From Pycnopodia helianthoides (taxonomy: Eukaryota; Echinodermata; Asteroidea; Forcipulatida; Asteriidae): DNA of 64,000 nt. The notes below the pieces were generated by a model that was given only the letters and a program-made list of their open reading frames with translations, did not search any database and was not told where the DNA came from. Position 1 is the stretch's first letter; each line of letters opens with the position of its first letter. The DNA is taken from NCBI GenBank assembly GCA_032158295.1, contig CM063246.1, positions 3,443,371 to 3,507,370 on the forward strand. Reading direction: 5' to 3'. Positions 10,493 through 23,200 of this stretch are shown here, one piece after another. Position numbers and translations under genes: made by a program.

Positions 10493-12867
10493 AATAAAAT
10501 AATTTATTGCTTTTTAACAATTTTCAATTTGCGGAGTGGATTTTCTTGACCCATGCAACGCTCAATGAGATTCCAAGGAACACGTAGAGCCTAATTTTGG
10601 TGAGATCCGATTTCAAATGAGAACTCCAGGTGCAGAAACGTAAATGACAAAAAGTTTTGTATTGTAGTTTGTACATGGACCTCTATGAGGTTCATGGAGC
10701 CGTTAGCGGATCGAACCTCATAATTCTAGGAGTAGGTTACATAAATTTAGAACATGGCTGCACCTACATGTACCTGTGGTACCGGTACCACACTACATGC
10801 ATGCTAATTTATTTGGCCCTTGACAAAAAGTAATTTTTTTTATGAGTACAAGGAAATCAGACTTAAGCAGGAAGAATATCATGTCTTACTTTATGTACAT
10901 GTAAGTCCCACCTTTTAAGAGCAATCACTAAACAGTCCAACAAGGTGGGCTGCACACATACGATGACCCCCTCTCTTTCAAAAGCGAAGGGTGTCCACTC
11001 AATGACAATGTATTAAAGAATAAAGGAAGGTCAAGTCCTTATATGGTCACGGACACGGTGGTAACACTAACAGCATGAACAGTAACACCATGGATGAAGA
11101 AAATGGTCATGACATGGTACGAACAGATTCTTGGAGTTACGTTTTGTTACTGTAGTGTTAGCATGTTATTGTTAGCATGCTGTTAGTGTTAGTGTGACTT
11201 ACATGACTTACAAGTTACATTCACTCTCACCTACCTCAGCGCCAATCAACGTTTCCAAGAAGAACCTCTCACTCACAACACAACTACAGCAACTAGATGT
11301 AGATAAGTTCAATTGCCACACAACTTACTTTGTCGCCGAGGCTTGGAGACAATAAAAACTGACAGTAACACCATATCACGGGATCTAATTTGTAGTACTA
11401 ACCAAATAACCCCGTCCTTGACCACCTTTCACGTATGTCGTCCACACACATCCTATCCTATGCTAGTGCTCGCTCTGCACGACTTTTTTTATAAATAAAA
11501 AACAGGTGAAGTGCGACCCCTTGCGACGAAAAATAGCTCAATGCCATCGCTCGAGAGGGGGGTTATAGGCTAATGTATTTATTTTAAAGAAAAATCATCG
11601 TTAAGCCAGCGATTTCAATCCTCATTTTCACAAATACCGTAGCCGTTTTAGGCGGCAGTTTGGTGTTGTTTAGGTCTTGTAAGAACTACGCCAAGAGTAC
11701 ATGTACATGTAGGATGTCATTCACACTCTCAAAAAAGTTCAGTTATGATACCATGATTTATATTTGTTCACTTTAAATAATTGTTCTTTATTAAAAGAAA
11801 ACACTAATAGACAACTTATTACACAAAATATTGAGATAATGTCGAATAGGTTAAAAATTGTTTTATTGACTAATATTAAACTAATATTAAACACCTATAA
11901 TAATCATTCAATTATTATTACATATATATGGTATGGATTCGCTGCATATGCCCAAGCTCAAACAAATATTAAAGAAAAGGGCTACTGATTTCAAATAAAT
12001 TGTTACAATAATTTGCCTGACCAATTTGTGATTATTTCACACAACAACCAGTCACTTCCTGCTAAGAGTCAGAACTGGGTTTATTTCTACTTCTTTCTAT
12101 TGTCATTTCACATTTTTGCTTAGCAATCAAAATTGCTAATCATTCATTTTACTGCTTAGCAGCTTCATGAAATTTGGCCTGGGACTCAGATCAATACTAC
12201 ACTGACCACCAGCACTTGAGTCCAGGCGCATTTCATCGTTCGTTCAGAAGACATTTGCTGATTAAATAGATGAACTTTCAAATAACACCAAGTAAGACCT
12301 GTAATGTTACAATTTCTCAACACATAGAATGCGTAATACAACTTGGTATAATGGCTTACGTTTCTTTTGTTTGCACTTTTAATGCCATTTCATTATTTTC
12401 TGGAACTGCCCTGATTTAGGTTGGTTTCGGGCGTCACATTTGTTTTGTTTTGAAGAAATGCTAAATAAACAAGCCTGATGGATGACATTAACCCATTCAT
12501 TTATTAATCACTATTCTATTAAGAAGTGTTAAGCTTTGAAATATATACCTTAGCTTGGGATGAAATTTCTACTTTATTTACAACAATTAACAATGTGTAA
12601 CAATCGTATAAAATAATGAAAACAAGAATTATTTATGCATTATATATAAACATTTATTTACCATCTTTGCTAATGCCCTTTATTTTTTTGATACAATCAG
12701 GCGGATTCAATGGCCATGTTTCCAACAAAATTAAAAGTGGGTTTCTTTCAAAATTGTGTTTCCAAGTTTGAATTCTGTTGACAAACATTTTGCAGTGTGG
12801 GCCAACACCCAATAGATGGTAATAAAACGGGTAAAAGCCTGAAGTTTGGTTCACAAGTTCGACCTTG
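10493..12867. other. Intergenic, repeat fragments only
   Basis: No gene seen. There is an inverted pair TAACACTAACAGCATG (about 11060) and CATGCTGTTAGTGTTA (about 11178). From about 12050 to 12182 lies a decayed end of the GGGCCCAATTTCAT family (GCTTAGCAGCTTCATGAAAT, TTGGCCTGGGAC). The remainder is AT-rich without recognised features. Confidence 0.4.
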
Positions 12868-13180
12868 CCTGATGGACCAACCCCCATTCTCATCTCAGAA
12901 ATAGCGGTTTCCTAAATCTTAAGAAACTTGCCTGATGGACCAGCACCCATTCTCATCTCAGAAATAGCGGTTTCCTAAATCTTAAGAAGCCTGCCTGATG
13001 GACCAGCACCCATTCTCATCTCAGAAATAGCGGTTTCCTAAATCTTAAGAAGCCTGCCTGATGGACCAACACCCATTCTCATCTCAGAAATAGCGGTTTC
13101 CTAAATCTTAAGAAACTTGCCTGATGGACCAGCACCCATTCTCATCTCAGAAATAGCGGTTTCCTAAATCTTAAGAAACT
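12868..13180. repeat. 63-bp tandem repeat, 5 copies
   Basis: Units start with CCTGATGGACCA at 12868, 12931, 12994, 13057 and 13120, exactly 63 bp apart. They contain CATTCTCATCTCAGAAATAG and CGGTTTCCTAAATCTTAAGA. Copies differ by a few bases (CCAACCCCC versus CCAGCACCC, AAACTTG versus AAGCCTG). The alternating variants suggest expansion by a two-unit step. It lies between IST1 and SLC38A7. Confidence 0.95.
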
Positions 13181-14203
13181 TCACAGATCAACATGTGACT
13201 GAATATCACCAAATGGAAACGAGGTGACCGAACTCGGTATTCGATTGGCTAACAAAGTCAACCAAAACTCATCAGCAATTTGTAACATACAGTTGAAGTC
13301 AATGATTGCATGACACCTAAAATGATCCCAAACTGCATCTTTGTTAATTGAACCACATAAAACATTGAATAAACCTGAATTTAAGCAACATTTTGGGCTT
13401 CAAAAGCCAAAACATTGATTGCAAAGGTGAGAACCGACATCACGATTGGAGAAGTTCATATTATAGCCTACAGGTAATAAAACCTTGCTCTTACCAGTTT
13501 TGAAAAAGATGGAGATCAAAGGGCCATCGATTTCACCAGTGCAGGCTAACTTTTGCGACTTGGGCACATGATCAATATGCAAATTAGGTCTCTGATGTTA
13601 ACCGAGGGCTGTGTGCAATGGTTAATTTTGGAACTTCAAAGAGATGTAGTGTTAATTAGGTCAATAGAAATTAAAGGGGCACTGTCATCATGATCAAAGC
13701 AGGCAAGCGGCTCTGCATGGAATTACGAACTTTCACCCAGTGATTGCACGCGCCCTGCCTCCGTATCACATCTACGGATGGTGCGCTTGCGTGCAGTAAC
13801 TGGATGAGAGTTCACAATTTCATGTACAGCCATAGGCCTACACATGTACTTTGATCATGACGATAGTGGCTGTCAAAAATCTACAAAATTTTACAGTTAA
13901 ACAGAGAGTACTATTTTTGTGTGTACATGCATACATTCCATTTCAAAGTGGAACAATAATAAAAAAAGATCCCAAAATGGACCTTTTTTTAATTTAAAAG
14001 CTTTAAGCAAATTTGTTTTTAAGGAAATACCAATTTACAGCTATATTTTAAGGTTTCTATTTGAAATTTAAGAAGAAAACTTCACAGGACATCAGTGCTG
14101 TACAGATTCTTTTAGCTCAACTGAAAATGCAGTCCAGTAAACCTATTACAATTCTATATACATTTTTTGAGCTGCACTTATTTAACGTGAACATTTCCTT
14201 CTT
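13181..14203. other. 3' flank of IST1; nothing else recognised
   Basis: Downstream of the IST1 stop codon on the minus strand. It probably includes the 3' UTR. I could not choose a poly-A signal with confidence. Confidence 0.35.
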
Positions 14204-17200
14204 CTACTTCTTTTTCTTCAACTCCTCAAACCTCCGGCTTAAGTCATCAAAATCCACATCCTCTCCACCGGCTGAATTTCCTCCGACGCTGTTGTCCAAC
14301 GGAGGGAAGCTGTTGGTTGGGACTTGCGGTAAGTCAGGAACAGAAAGGTCAGGTTTTGGGGCAGAAGGAGCAAAATTTCCTGGGTTTGTTTTTTGCGGAT
14401 CTGTAGTAGAAAACAATTGGACGATATATTCAGTCTAAACTGTGATGTAGGTCCAGACTTTCAACCTGTTTTTTTGCCGATACCACTCTTGGCAGAGAAA
14501 AATCTGGTCTCAAATTTGGACTGGTACACGCGAGTCCTCACGCCTGATACTTCATTTTTGAAAGGGGAAGGCAGTTTTTTCCTCAAAAAAATAGATTTAA
14601 TAAAATTCAGTTAAATTCAAAACAACATTTCTTTCCATACTTTCTATTTCCATATATTCTATTTTCCATATATGTACATCAAATTAGGTAAAGGAATACA
14701 AAATAAAGAACATCTCTGTGAGAGAAATGTCAATTTCTACTGGAACATTTCAAGGGGCACCAAGGCAAATGACCAGGGGCATAGAGGCAATTGCCTCTGT
14801 AAGCTCCATGGAGCTAACAGGCCTGGTTCTTATTTTTTTCCGGGACCAATCATCAGGACCTTCAATTCTAGTTGCTTTTTTGTTTTAGTGTTTAAGCCTA
14901 AAATACTCAAGTGGACCCGAGAACAAGAGAGGTCCACAATGTGGGGACTTGAAACACAATGTGGACTAACAAACGTTCCCACAGTGTTTTTTACAGTGTT
15001 GAAGTATATGTTTTTTCTATGTGCACAGAACCACGGAATGTCCACAGAGTGTGTGCAACACATTCTTACGCTCAGGTCCTTGTAGGGGACTTTTACACAA
15101 GGGAACACTAGTCCCCACAAAGTTTTCCTTTGTTCAACTCGGACTCCACAGAGGAATTCATCAGAAAAGGAAGCAAAAGAACAATGGATGGACCCCACAA
15201 ACCTGATCCGTAAGGTTTGTGTATGTGTAAGTTTTTTCTTTCTTCCCTGGGTCTGTGCCTGATACTAACTACCCACAATATTATACAGTTCAGAGTGTTG
15301 AATGTACTTACACATTGGATCATTCTCCGCATAGGGTGGTGCCTGTGAAAAACATGATGAAAAAGCAAAACTGAAGTTTGAATTCAGATAAAAGTCAAAA
15401 ACTTCTCATCCCTGTGGTTGAGAAATTGTCTGAAAAGAATTGGTCTAGAATGTTTTAGGACAGATGAGTGTGGTACCAGAGAAAAGTTTTGAAGACAATG
15501 GTGAAAATAGTTGTAAGCGTATAAAACAGAAGACAAGAAATAAGATAACAAAATTACCGGATTGTGTGAATTGGGAGGAGCTCCAGGTGCCTGAATACAA
15601 TAACACAGATGTTTAATTAATTTTTGAAACTGGTAAGAAGTGTCTTACAATGAAAAATGTAGAAAATATGCATCATTAAAACATTAGTTTGAGTTAAATT
15701 GGAATTACCAAGGTAAACATAAAGCGTCACACTACAAGAAAAAACAATTCTATGCAACTACGTGCAATAAACATGCATACAGGGCCCAGTTTCATGGCTT
15801 TGCTTACAGTAAGCAAAGAATCGGCGCTTACGGCAGCAGGAAATTCCATGCTCAAGCATAAATCACGAGTTAGCAGGGAATTTTTGCTTTTGTGCGTGCG
15901 TACTCCTACGCATTCTTCGCTTACAGTCAGCTAGTGCAGAAATTCGGCGCTTGCACAGTAAGCAAAGAATGGTGATCGCAAGCGCAGAATTCGGCGGTAA
16001 GCAGAGCCATGAAATTGGGCCCTGATGTCTTGTTGGATTCTCCTACAACCAAAGGGGGATCAGACTTACTCCTCAGATGGCTGAACCATTTATTAGTATT
16101 AATAAGATTTATTAATAAGATTTATTAATATTAATAGACCCCTTACTAGTGACGCCACAAGCTCAAACAGCGCCTTCACTGAGGTCAAAGAAAAATTAAT
16201 AGTTGTGCATAGCGCGTACATGCATTCAGCATTTCCATTGTTTGTTCTCATCGATGACCGCTTATGCAAGGGGTCTATGTTGGCTAGCCCCAAATACCCT
16301 CACTCACCCTAGGAGCAACAGGGCCAACAGGTGGTTTGTTAGGCAAAGGGGGTGGCCCGCGTGACGCCCCGACACTGTTGTAAGCAGGGGGTCTTGAGTT
16401 AGAACTTGATGCAGCATTCTACATGCAAAGCAGAAATTAAGTACCAGAAACAAAACAAAACAGAAAGTACAGACCAATCCATTTGTATAGGTCAATTACA
16501 CCTGTCCTGTATGTGTTCAATTTCACCGTTATTTATTATGTCTTTCTTTCTTTCTTTCTTTATTGATAACCAACAGCGGTTTAACCGCCACTAACAGATA
16601 TCACCAAATTAGAAATAAGAAAGCATAACAAATAATAAATTATTTAAGGAACCATAACTAGGAAGCATTTACACTTTAAGCATGTATCACAGAGGCATTA
16701 ATGATAAGTGTGTTTGCGTCCCAGTATTGACGAAAAACACTAGTACAGGACGTGCCCAATGGATTGGGCTGCAGAAAAGCTACATTCTACATGTACTACA
16801 CAAAGCCCATGCAGTAGGAATAGTTTAATGCCATGGTACAGTCATGAGAAGCATTTTAATCAGGGCCCAATTTCGTAGAGCTGCTTAAGCAGAAAATATT
16901 GCTGAACAATTTTCTGCTAAGCAAAAATCAGCAGAATACCAGTCACAAATTGTACATGTGACATGGTAGTTTGGCCGGTAACCTTAATCTAGTAAGCATA
17001 ATTTTGTTTTGCTTAGCTACTTTTTGTGCTTAAGCAGCTCTATTAAATTGGGCCTAGAGCTGCTTAAGCACAAAAAGTAGCTAAGCATAATAACAACATG
17101 CTTACCAGAATAAGGTTACAAGCCAAAATAGCATTCCACATGTACCATTTATGACTGGTATCCTGCTTCTTTTTGCTCAGCAGAAAATTTATAAGCATTG

Positions 17201-20200
17201 TTTGCTGCTTAAGCAGCTCTATGAAATTGAGCCCAGCTGGCAACAGAAAAGAGCAATATTCAGTACTTTCCCGAGTCCTGTAAAAAAACCATGCGTGTTT
17301 TTTTTTCTCACAGGACTCAGGAAAGTACTGAGTACACACAGTGCTTCACACACATCAGTGTAAGGGTAAATAGTGTAAACAATATTCTTTATCCCTGATG
17401 CAAATTTATCATCTATAAAATTGTTGCTAAAATAAAGGATTCAAACTGCCTTTAGCTAGAGGGCAATCTCGGTGGTCTAGTTGGTAAGACATCTGCTCTA
17501 GAATGGCAAAAGGTCATGGGTTCGAATCCCATGCCTGTGGATTTTTTTCCCGCATGACTCGAAAGAGTAGTGAGTAAACTTCGGTGTAAGGGTAAAACCA
17601 AATAATATAGGAAAGATCAATGTTTTCAAGCAGAGAAAATGTGAATGTTTCTTCATTATGTGTCATCACCCGAGCCAAGATCAGGTACTTCTCAGTACTT
17701 CTCATAGTGAATTAGCATTAGCATTTGAATTAGCATTCAAAAAGTGAAGAAAACCAACACATCAGCTGTGATATCAATGCGATGTGATGTCTTAAAGATT
17801 CTATATTTGAAGTAATACTTTATAGGCTTCAATTAGATGTTTTTGTAAGCTCTTATTCAGACCATTTTTTATTACTTTTTTGCAGAAAGTGTCTATGTGT
17901 GTTAAGCACTGTATTCTCAGTACTCCCCCTGCATCCTGGAAAAAAAAAAAAAAATAAGAGAGAGCGAGCACTCTCGTTGGCTAGTTGGTGAGATATCTGC
18001 ATGTTGAGAAAGCTACCCTAGGCATGTTTAAGCAGTATAAATTTTCTGAAGATTCTGAAGAATGGCAAAGGTTGTGGGTTTTGCTTACATTAACCCTAAA
18101 GAACCCAAGTCCTACAATATCCTCATTGCCAAAGTGCAGGATTGTGAAGGATTTGGGCTATTAGGGATCTGCAACACAGGAGGATTTCGAAGGCTTTGGG
18201 CTAAAATGAGTTTTTGTTAGGGTAGGATTTCGCAGGACTTGCGCTACCGGGCTGTTTTTACATAGGAGGATTTTGAAGGTTTTATGTATTATGCAGCTTA
18301 GCCAAAATAGGATTCTGAAGGTTTTGGGCTTTTTTGACATTTTTTGACTCCCTAACTTCTGTCTCAAAAGGATTTTGAAGGATTGGGCTAATATGTATAC
18401 TTACAATAAGTTGAAGGATATTGAAGGATTTGGGCACTTTAGGTTTATTACCACTTTAATCCGAAGGATATTGAAGGATTTGGGCAGTATGTTTACCCAA
18501 GGGTCTAGTCTGTTAGGGTTAAGACAACCCTACAGGGATAATGCTGAAACACAAGGTTTAAGTCATTACCATGGATTAAAATTATATGCCAATGTGATTG
18601 AGTTAGACATGTAATGAACCATAGAAATACAAACTGGAGAATACTGTGCGTGTAGTTATCTACTTTGAGGCCATTCATGTGTGCTGCCATTTTTAGCTGA
18701 ATGACAATTTTCAGCTTTACCATTGGTTGAGCTGAATCATTTTTCCATAGATGTACATGTAGGTATGTAACAAATGATACTCTATATGTATGTTCACAGC
18801 TGACATAGAGGGCGTGCACAGTAGAAACAGATGACAACTGAGCTCAGCATTCTCTATTTCTATGATACTACATGTAGATAAGTTCTAGCCATCAAACATA
18901 TGTTTTCATTCTTGCATCAGGGATAAAGAGCGGTTACAGAAATGAAAGATTATCAAACAAGACATCCAAGCATGCTTAGCAACAAATTAAATAAGAGTTT
19001 GTTATCTTACCGATTGCGGAGGGGGGTAATTCTGCATTGCAGGTGGAGGGTAGGCCGGGTTCGCTGGTGGGTAGGCCGGGTTCCCTGGTGGGTAAGCCTG
19101 GGCTGGAGGGGGGTAAGCTTGGGCTGGAGGGGGATAAGCTTGGGCTGGTGGGGGGTAAGCATGGGCAGGGGGAGGGTAGCTATGCTGCTGGGGCGGGGCC
19201 GATGAACTACCGCCGCCACCACCTGGTCCTTTCTTGTTTCCTGACAAGACTTCATCTCCAAGATCCATGAGGAGACCCTCAATCTCTGGTGGCTGGAAAG
19301 AAAGAGGAACTTATTTTACCACGACAGCATCTTGAGATAGATACAATAATAAATCTATTTCTCACCATAACGCGATGCGACAATGAAAATCATGACAAGG
19401 CCTGTTGTCAGCACATGCTAAAAGATTTCAATATTTCCGTTGTCTTAACCACATCGTACACTCTGGTCTGCTCATATGCCATAAGATCATTTGCTAGACC
19501 ATGCTACACGTTTTAGAAGGGATGTCAATCCACTTTAAAATATGTCTGTTTACATGTGAACAAAAAATCTTAGCAGTCAAAAGTAGTATTTAACCTTGCA
19601 ATGATACACCAGTTTGGTCCTAACGAGAACACAGTTTCCTGTCACAGACGTGTGGCAGGCCCAATTGATAGGTTAAGAGGGTCTGTTCTGCCTTATCTCA
19701 ATGATTTATGTTTGCTAAACCAGTCTACTGTCAGCACAAGAACACAAGACCTTCATTCACAAGAGCCCATTGAACCATAGAGCGAGGATCAGACACAACA
19801 TGCCTTATCACCAAGCCGTGACTCACTCACACAGAGATAGGATTTTGTGCATGTCCAATGGGAATTTATTTTTTCACCACCTTCTTGACCAAATTGACTA
19901 CCCCTGTTGAACTTGTGTAATGGTACACTGTAGGATATCATGAAGTGTCACGGGGTTGGGATCTACCATTTTGTAATGGTTATGTTTTTCTTGCTATGTG
20001 CCACAGCTCTGTGGTGACGTAACTCGTTACAAGTTTTAAGTACTCTTAATGTTGGCACTTTGCACAGAGTTGGCTGGCTTCCGATCAGGTTGGCGCGGTA
20101 GTTTCTTTCCCTGACTTTCACCTCTGTGGACCCCGGTTCAATTCCCACCTCAGACCGGAGCCTTGCATGTGGATTGGGTTTTCAGTCCCTACCTGATTGC

Positions 20201-23200
20201 ATGGGTTTTCCCCATTGGGGTTTTCTTCCTACATCTAAAACTGAAGATTTCTTCTTGTTTCCTATTCATCCTGTTATTGGCGCTAATTGTGCCATTGGAT
20301 GTGTAATAAAAAAATTTGTTTCATAACAAACCTTGCATTCTACCATGCATGCCTGTTTTAATCAGTTAAAAGTTAATGTGCTTGAACGAATGTAAAATAA
20401 ATTATAAAATTGACACTCCCCCCGAAAAAGGGAAAAAGAATAGAAAAATAGAAAAAAGAGGAACAAACAAGTTTCTTTGCCCTTCAAAATTTTAGGGTCT
20501 GGCTCAGCTGTGTCTCAGAAAGTTGATTGTATTGACCCCTTGCACGATGTGGAATGCATCTCAGAACAATTGACAAATAATGTGCCTCTACCATGTCCAC
20601 CATTTCTGAGTCAATGCCTTCGCGTATATTTTGACTCCCAAAATGGCGGACAGTAGGCATTTGAAGTGCACTCTGCATTGTGAAATGGGTCGATGTAAGC
20701 AAGTGTGGTGTTGATGTTGTACAATGCTAGAACATGGAGAATGTCGAGGTCTTGTCTGTGTCTGCTGTGCACGCCCTTTATGTCAGCTATGGCCATAGCA
20801 TACCAATACCATGTGATCAACCAATGGGAAAGCTGAAATTTGCCATACAGCTAAACCAGCGGCATGCATCAAAGCAGATACGCACAGATAACTACACACA
20901 GTATTCTGCAGGTTCCATTACTAAACGTTGACACATATATTCTTCTGGTTTTATTCTTCTTTGTTTGGTTTGGGGTTATAAACATGCAGTTTTAATGTTC
21001 TTCCTTTTTTGTCAGATTTGTGCTGGTTTCTATTTGTGGGTTCGTTTGTCAAATGTGCGTATGAGTGAATTGTCGCAGAATATAATCACAAGGTGTTCTC
21101 TGAGTGAAATGGAAAAGCCAGATTTCACTGCGTGATTATATTATATTCTGCGACTATGCACAAACTAAATGCATTCAATATTCACAAACAAAATACATTC
21201 AATATTTAATTCATATAACTTTCACATAGATCCTTGGCATTTTAAGTTGTTTTCATAATCACAGAATAGATACGGAAACTCGTCCACTGCACACTCTGAA
21301 AATTCTTTAAAAAAAACTTTCTTAACAATGTGACAAGATTGTCTACCATGACACGGCCTTGCCTCATTTTGAAAAATGGGCGGGAATTTTTTTTTTTAAA
21401 TGACGCTTTTAAGTGTCCGAATTGTCCTATAATTATCCCTATAGGACTCCTATATTAAAATTTGGACATGTGATGCGTGTTCCACCAATCAAATGACAAG
21501 GATCTGTGGGTGCGGTATGTAATATTTATTATGATTTATAAAACTGGGAAAACTTACACTGAGAATTGATGGATCTGGTTCATACGCAACACTGTGACTC
21601 TTTGCAATTTCCACGAGGTAACTCTCAACCAGCCGTCTTGACGGGGCCTGAACGCCCAGTTTGTGCTTCAACTGCATCAAGATATCGACAAGAGTTAGTT
21701 TGGGTCTGTACAACAAAACCAGGGTCCATGTGGCTATTCGGCACAAAATATTGCTTGGCAAATCAACCCTATCCCTCCCAAATCCTTTTGTACCCTCCAT
21801 TGCCAAAATAGAAGGATTCAGAAGGAGTGGGGCTGTAGGCCCAAATAACAATCGCTCATCACTGGGTCAGACATTCCAATCTTATCCAAGTCCAAATATG
21901 TTGTAGGATATTGGAGGATTGATGCCACCTGTAGGCAACTGGGCCTAGGGAGTAAGGGTTTTAAAAAATAATACTGAACAGTTTTTGTATAACGCCAACT
22001 TCCACTTAGATCAGCGCACTGAATATTTATTTCCCATGAAAATTTAACAGGTAACCATTTACAAGCTATGTATATTGCATGAGTCTTTGAATTGCCATTT
22101 CTGGTCAAAGCACTGGTCTATCATTCAAAACCAAAGTGGATATTATGGGTCAGACATAATCACATGTCAGACTCAATCACCTCTTACATGTACTTACCCC
22201 TTCATTAATGTACTCTTACATGTATGTGTACTTACCCCTTCATTAATGTATTCGGACTCTCCTTTTTTACAAGAATCCCCAAATTCTCTCCCATACTTTA
22301 GAACGAGCTGCTCTGAAACCTGATGAATAAACAAGGCATGGTTAGAAAGGATTTTAAAGAGGATGGGCCATGGTGATTGAAGTTGACGTTATTTTTTAGT
22401 TTTCTGCTTTCTATAATTTGTTGCATCTTTTGTAACATTACATTAACAAAAGAAGTGATATTTGCAGGGAGTTTTTACTCCGTTCACTAGCCCGCCGCCT
22501 AAATTATTTTATCAAAATCCTGTAAATGAGGGCAGCAAACAAACACGACGTCACTATACGTACTGAATGCCCGGATGGTCTGTACTGAGCAATGCTCAAT
22601 GAGTAACAACAAACAGCCGTTTGACAGAGGGGTACGTACTGCGACGTCACTATTCTTTTGAATTTTTGGAGACAGCTTTCTGGCACAGACTGCTGTTGTG
22701 CCGATTTTGCCTGAAGGCTGGGGTGAAAAGAGGCTTAGAAACAGCGTTGTAAACGAATACCTATTCATTCTATAACTCTGTCACAGTGTTTTCTTGGTAG
22801 ATATAGGTGTATTTAGAAATGTAAAAATTTTTTTTAAGAGTGACCTCTAGCGTGACTTGGGTGTAATCCCTGGCTATACGGAAGTTACAGGTTGATTGGC
22901 TTCTGACTGGCACCCCGAACAAATAATTGACAAAATAGGGAGACCTCCAACATTGGAGCTAGATAACTCAGTTGGTAGAGCGCCGGCACGTTAATCCGGA
23001 GGTCGCAGGTTCAAGTCCTGTTGTAATAAATTTTTCTTTATTCAACCCAAGATTATATAAGTTCAGTTTGTAGAAGTGTGAAGTATTTGTTGACAGAAAA
23101 GTCAGGCCTGATACTTCGTTCTTGTAAGGAGCAAAGTGTTTTTTTTCTTACTGAGGGCACCTCTATGAGGGACTACTGGAACATTTCAAGAGGCACCAAG

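Noticed and set aside
12868..13180. CRISPR-like regular repeats
   Set aside because: The whole 63-bp unit is repeated without unique spacers, and the surroundings are a eukaryotic intergenic region.
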